64,000 bases of DNA from Paraburkholderia oxyphila NBRC 105797 (GTDB lineage Bacteria; Pseudomonadota; Gammaproteobacteria; Burkholderiales; Burkholderiaceae): positions 1 to 64,000 of the forward strand of contig NZ_BAYD01000040.1 in assembly GCF_000685075.1 (NCBI RefSeq), given 5' to 3'. The translations under genes were made by a program, and so were the position numbers. Within the stretch, counting starts at the first letter, position 1. Every line of letters starts with the position of its first letter. Positions 61,596 through 64,000 of the stretch are shown one piece after another. The notes under the pieces were generated by a model. It was given only the letters and a program-made list of their open reading frames with translations, was not told the DNA's origin and did no database searches.

Positions 61596-62468
61596 TTACA
61601 GGACAACTGTGCGAGCACCATTCAGGAAGATTCGACCTTCACTGAAGAGTCGAACCGCACTCGCGAGCGCGACTGCCTCGGTATCATGCCCGACCAGCAC
61701 CATGTCTTCAGCAGTGTACGTATGGTCAATGGGCTTCACTTCCTGCGCAATGATCGGACCTTCATCGAGGTCGCTCGTAACAAAATGCGCCGTCGCGCCG
61801 ATAACCTTGACACCACGGTCGTGCGCCTGGTGATACGGGCGCGCACCCTTGAACCCGGGCAGGAACGAGTGATGGATGTTGATGGCGCGGCCCTCGAGCC
61901 TGCGGCTCATGTCGTCCGACAGGATTTGCATGTAGCGTGCGAGCACCAGCAACTCGGAGCCACTGGTGGCGAACAGGTCCAGAATCTGTGCTTCCTGCTG
62001 CGGTTTGGTCTCCCGGGTAATCGGATAGTGGTGAAAGGGAATGCCATACCATTCGACCAGACTGCGACAGTCGTTGTGATTTGATACGACGCCTGCGATG
62101 TCGATATTCAGCGCACCGGCGCGCCACTTGGTCAGCAGCAGATTCAGGCAATGGTCGTACTTCGAAACCGCAATCAGAACCTTTGGGCGATAGCCCGCGG
62201 GACGAATGGTGAAGTTCATCTCGAGCTCTTTCGCAAGTTCCCCTACCTTGCCCTTCAGGTCTTCGACGGACGATTTGAGGACGTGGTCGTTGAAAACCAT
62301 GCGCGCGAAGAACTTCGCCGTTTGCGGGTCGCCGTAGTGGAACGATTCGGTGACGAAAGCACCGCTCTCGAAAAGCAGATTCGACACCTTGGCGATGATG
62401 CCGAGGCGGTCGGGGCATTCAAAGGTAAACAGATAGTCGGTCGTCTTGTTTTCAGCAGCGGTCGACAT
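61596..62468 (-). CDS. purU: Formyltetrahydrofolate deformylase
   Basis: This 290-residue PurU has an N-terminal ACT domain (about 8-90, FTFECPDRLGIIAKVSNLLF) and a C-terminal formyltransferase-like domain with VVSNHNDCRSLVEWYGIPFH (about 127-146). The catalytic NIHHSFLPGFKGARPYH (about 222-238) and DLDEGPII follow. It hydrolyses 10-formyl-THF to formate and THF, so the THF used by sarcosine oxidase and FolD is recycled. It sits directly before soxB in the operon, which supports that role over purine synthesis. Confidence 0.95.
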   Translation of the reverse strand: MSTAAENKTTDYLFTFECPDRLGIIAKVSNLLFESGAFVTESFHYGDPQTAKFFARMVFNDHVLKSSVEDLKGKVGELAKELEMNFTIRPAGYRPKVLIAVSKYDHCLNLLLTKWRAGALNIDIAGVVSNHNDCRSLVEWYGIPFHHYPITRETKPQQEAQILDLFATSGSELLVLARYMQILSDDMSRRLEGRAINIHHSFLPGFKGARPYHQAHDRGVKVIGATAHFVTSDLDEGPIIAQEVKPIDHTYTAEDMVLVGHDTEAVALASAVRLFSEGRIFLNGARTVVL

Positions 62469-62491
62469 GGTATTTCCTGTTGAGTAACATA

Positions 62492-62503
62492 ATTGACGTC
62501 AAT
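62492..62503. promoter_or_regulatory. 12-bp palindrome between permease and purU
   Basis: ATTGACGTCAAT is a perfect palindrome in the 45-bp gap between the permease stop and the purU start. It may be an operator for a promoter driving purU-soxBDAG separately from the permease. Confidence 0.4.
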
Positions 62504-62513
62504 AAGTGGCTGG

Positions 62514-63938
62514 TCACGTAGCCGACTGTGCAACTTCGGCGCATGTGACACGCTCCTTGCGATAGCGGCCGGTGATGCGATAAGCCACGAAGACAATGGC
62601 TAACCAGACGGGCATCGCGTATGCGGAGACCCGGATGGGAGGCGTCATCAGCATAATGACGACGACCATGGCGAGGAAGGCAAGGCAGAGGTAGTTGCTA
62701 AAGGGGCTGGCGATTGCCCTGAACTGCGTCGACTTACCCAGCGTACGCATGCGCCGATGAAATTTGAGGTGCGCAATGATGATGACCGTCCAACTGAAAA
62801 TCAGCCCCGCAACGATGAGCGAAATGAGCAGCTCAATTGCCCCCTGCGGCAGAACATAGTTGAGGAATACGCACAGCGCCGTGAAAGCTCCCGGGAGCAG
62901 GATGGCCGCCGTTGGAACGCCACGTCGATTCACTTTCATCAATGCTCGGGGTGCGTGACCTTCGTTTGCCATGCCGTACAACAGGCGACTGTTGCAGTAG
63001 ACCATGCCGTTGTAGACGGAGAGTGCAGCCGTGAGGATGATGAAGTTCAGGACGTCCGCGGCAAACTTGTTGCCGAGCACCGAGAAAATCATTACGAACG
63101 GGCTGTTGCTGTAGGTATCGCCGCCAGATTTGAGGGACGCAAGCAAATGGCTCCACGGCGTCAGAGAGAGCAGAATGAGCATCGAGCCGATGTAGAAAAT
63201 CAGGACGCGGAAGATGACCTGATTGATGGCCTTCGGGATTGTCTTCGTGGGATTCGCCGTCTCCGACGCCGTGAATCCGAGCATTTCCAGACCGCCAAAC
63301 GAGAAAACAATAAACGCCATTGCCATCACGAGACCGTGAGCGCCGTGCGGGAAGAACCCGCCATCGCGCCACAGGTTAGCAACCGTAGCCTGTGCGCCGT
63401 CCTTCCCCGAAATGAGGAGATAGAGACCGAGAACAATCATCCCGACCACGGCGGCGATTTTGACCATCGAAAACCAGAACTCCGTCTCGCCATAGAGACG
63501 GACGTTGACAAAGTTCATGCCGTTGATGACGACGAAGAAGACGGCTGCCGTCGCCCAGGTCGGAATGCCCGGCCACCAGAACTGAATGAATTTGCCGGCT
63601 GCGGTCAGCTCCAGCATCCCGACGAGGATGTAGAGGACACAACAATTCCAGCCCGAGAAGAAGCCAGAGAATTCGCTCCAGTAGTGCTTCGCAAAATGGC
63701 TGAATGAAGACGAGACCGGGTCTTCAACGAGCATCTCGCCCAGGAACCGCATGATGAGAAAAGCGACGATGCCCGCGAGGGCGTAGCCCAGCACCATCGA
63801 GGGCCCCGCGAGTTCAAGCACCCCTGCCGAGCCGAGGAACAAGCCGGTGCCGATGGTGCCGCCCAGAGCGATGAGCTGCACATGCCTGTTTGTGAGCCTG
63901 CGCTCCAGATGTTGAGACTGCTTGCCTCCGTCCTGCAT
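62514..63938 (-). CDS. Amino acid permease (APC superfamily)
   Basis: This 474-residue transporter with 12 predicted helices has the amino-acid-transporter signature IALGGTIGTGLFLGSA in helix 1 (about 23-38) and a helix 3 region with FSGFFSGWNCCVLYI. The group covers GabP, CycA, ProY and related proton symporters. Given its place at the head of purU-sox, it probably imports sarcosine, glycine or a near relative; the sequence alone does not settle this. GGAGAAAGG precedes the ATG. Confidence 0.9.
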   Translation of the reverse strand: MQDGGKQSQHLERRLTNRHVQLIALGGTIGTGLFLGSAGVLELAGPSMVLGYALAGIVAFLIMRFLGEMLVEDPVSSSFSHFAKHYWSEFSGFFSGWNCCVLYILVGMLELTAAGKFIQFWWPGIPTWATAAVFFVVINGMNFVNVRLYGETEFWFSMVKIAAVVGMIVLGLYLLISGKDGAQATVANLWRDGGFFPHGAHGLVMAMAFIVFSFGGLEMLGFTASETANPTKTIPKAINQVIFRVLIFYIGSMLILLSLTPWSHLLASLKSGGDTYSNSPFVMIFSVLGNKFAADVLNFIILTAALSVYNGMVYCNSRLLYGMANEGHAPRALMKVNRRGVPTAAILLPGAFTALCVFLNYVLPQGAIELLISLIVAGLIFSWTVIIIAHLKFHRRMRTLGKSTQFRAIASPFSNYLCLAFLAMVVVIMLMTPPIRVSAYAMPVWLAIVFVAYRITGRYRKERVTCAEVAQSAT

Positions 63939-63954
63939 GCCTTTCTCCAGTTTC

Positions 63955-63967
63955 GGTCCAGGGGACC
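63955..63967. promoter_or_regulatory. Inverted repeat in the permease leader
   Basis: GGTCC-AGG-GGACC is a 5-bp inverted repeat, extended by TTT/AAA on the outside, about 17 bp before the permease ATG and just upstream of its ribosome binding site. It could be an operator or an RNA hairpin limiting translation. Confidence 0.35.
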
Positions 63968-64000
63968 AAAGTCATTTCCTCAACCATGCTGTGCCAGCTC

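Noticed and set aside
1-64000. CRISPR arrays, tRNA or rRNA genes, prophage
   Set aside because: No regularly spaced repeats, cloverleaf-like sequences, rRNA signatures or phage structural genes were seen by reading; a dedicated tRNA and repeat scan would be decisive.

Overview
The window looks like chromosome or chromid DNA from a Burkholderiaceae bacterium, most likely Paraburkholderia, Caballeronia or Burkholderia. Four things point there. The DNA is GC-rich. Two general porins have the mature N-terminus SSVxLYGxxD. There is a small secreted DUF4148 protein. LysR, PucR, MarR and TetR regulators sit beside catabolic operons. It is a catabolic accessory region. I see no rRNA, tRNA, CRISPR array, phage or replication origin, and only broken insertion sequences.

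Layout. (1) 1-5.4 kb: a DUF3100 membrane protein with a truncated M20 amidohydrolase, then an aldehyde dehydrogenase/HIBADH-type dehydrogenase pair divergent from a LysR gene. (2) 5.5-6.1 kb: two IS6-family remnants in opposite orientations. (3) 6.2-13.2 kb: DUF4148 protein, LysR, porin, an aromatic-acid-type MFS transporter, an SDR and a Gfo/Idh/MocA oxidoreductase. (4) 13.5-31.5 kb: a large divergent cluster around a PucR regulator. On the minus strand are a GABA-type aminotransferase, an amine-oxidase-like flavoenzyme, a complete oligopeptide-type ABC transporter, a HAD hydrolase and a cupin. On the plus strand are an FAD/Fe-S 2-hydroxyacid dehydrogenase, a succinate-semialdehyde-type dehydrogenase, a shortened GNAT protein and GhrA. 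It probably imports an amine or omega-amino acid and oxidises it to a dicarboxylate. (5) 31.5-35.4 kb: orphan sequence, an OprB-type porin and an internally deleted IS630. (6) 35.4-49.6 kb: an aromatic-degradation cluster with a flavoprotein hydroxylase, an extradiol dioxygenase, an FAH-type hydrolase and an RraA-type aldolase. It also has two VOC/TauD-type enzymes, an FMN 2-hydroxyacid oxidase, an HpcH aldolase, an aldehyde dehydrogenase, an MFS transporter, and LysR and MarR regulators. (7) 51-64 kb: a sarcosine/one-carbon module (folD, a FolB-like gene, TetR, a periplasmic binding protein, a porin, soxGADB, purU and an amino-acid permease).

In the last module the enzymes chain together. 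Sarcosine oxidase yields methylene-tetrahydrofolate, FolD turns it into formyl-tetrahydrofolate, and PurU releases formate. A 19-bp motif recurs in front of folD, the TetR gene and the binding-protein gene, which suggests one TetR-controlled regulon. Other candidate operators are a 16-bp palindrome between the aromatic operon and its divergent MarR gene, and TAGGA/TCCTA motifs around the PucR gene. The aromatic cluster is the best candidate for an undescribed pathway.
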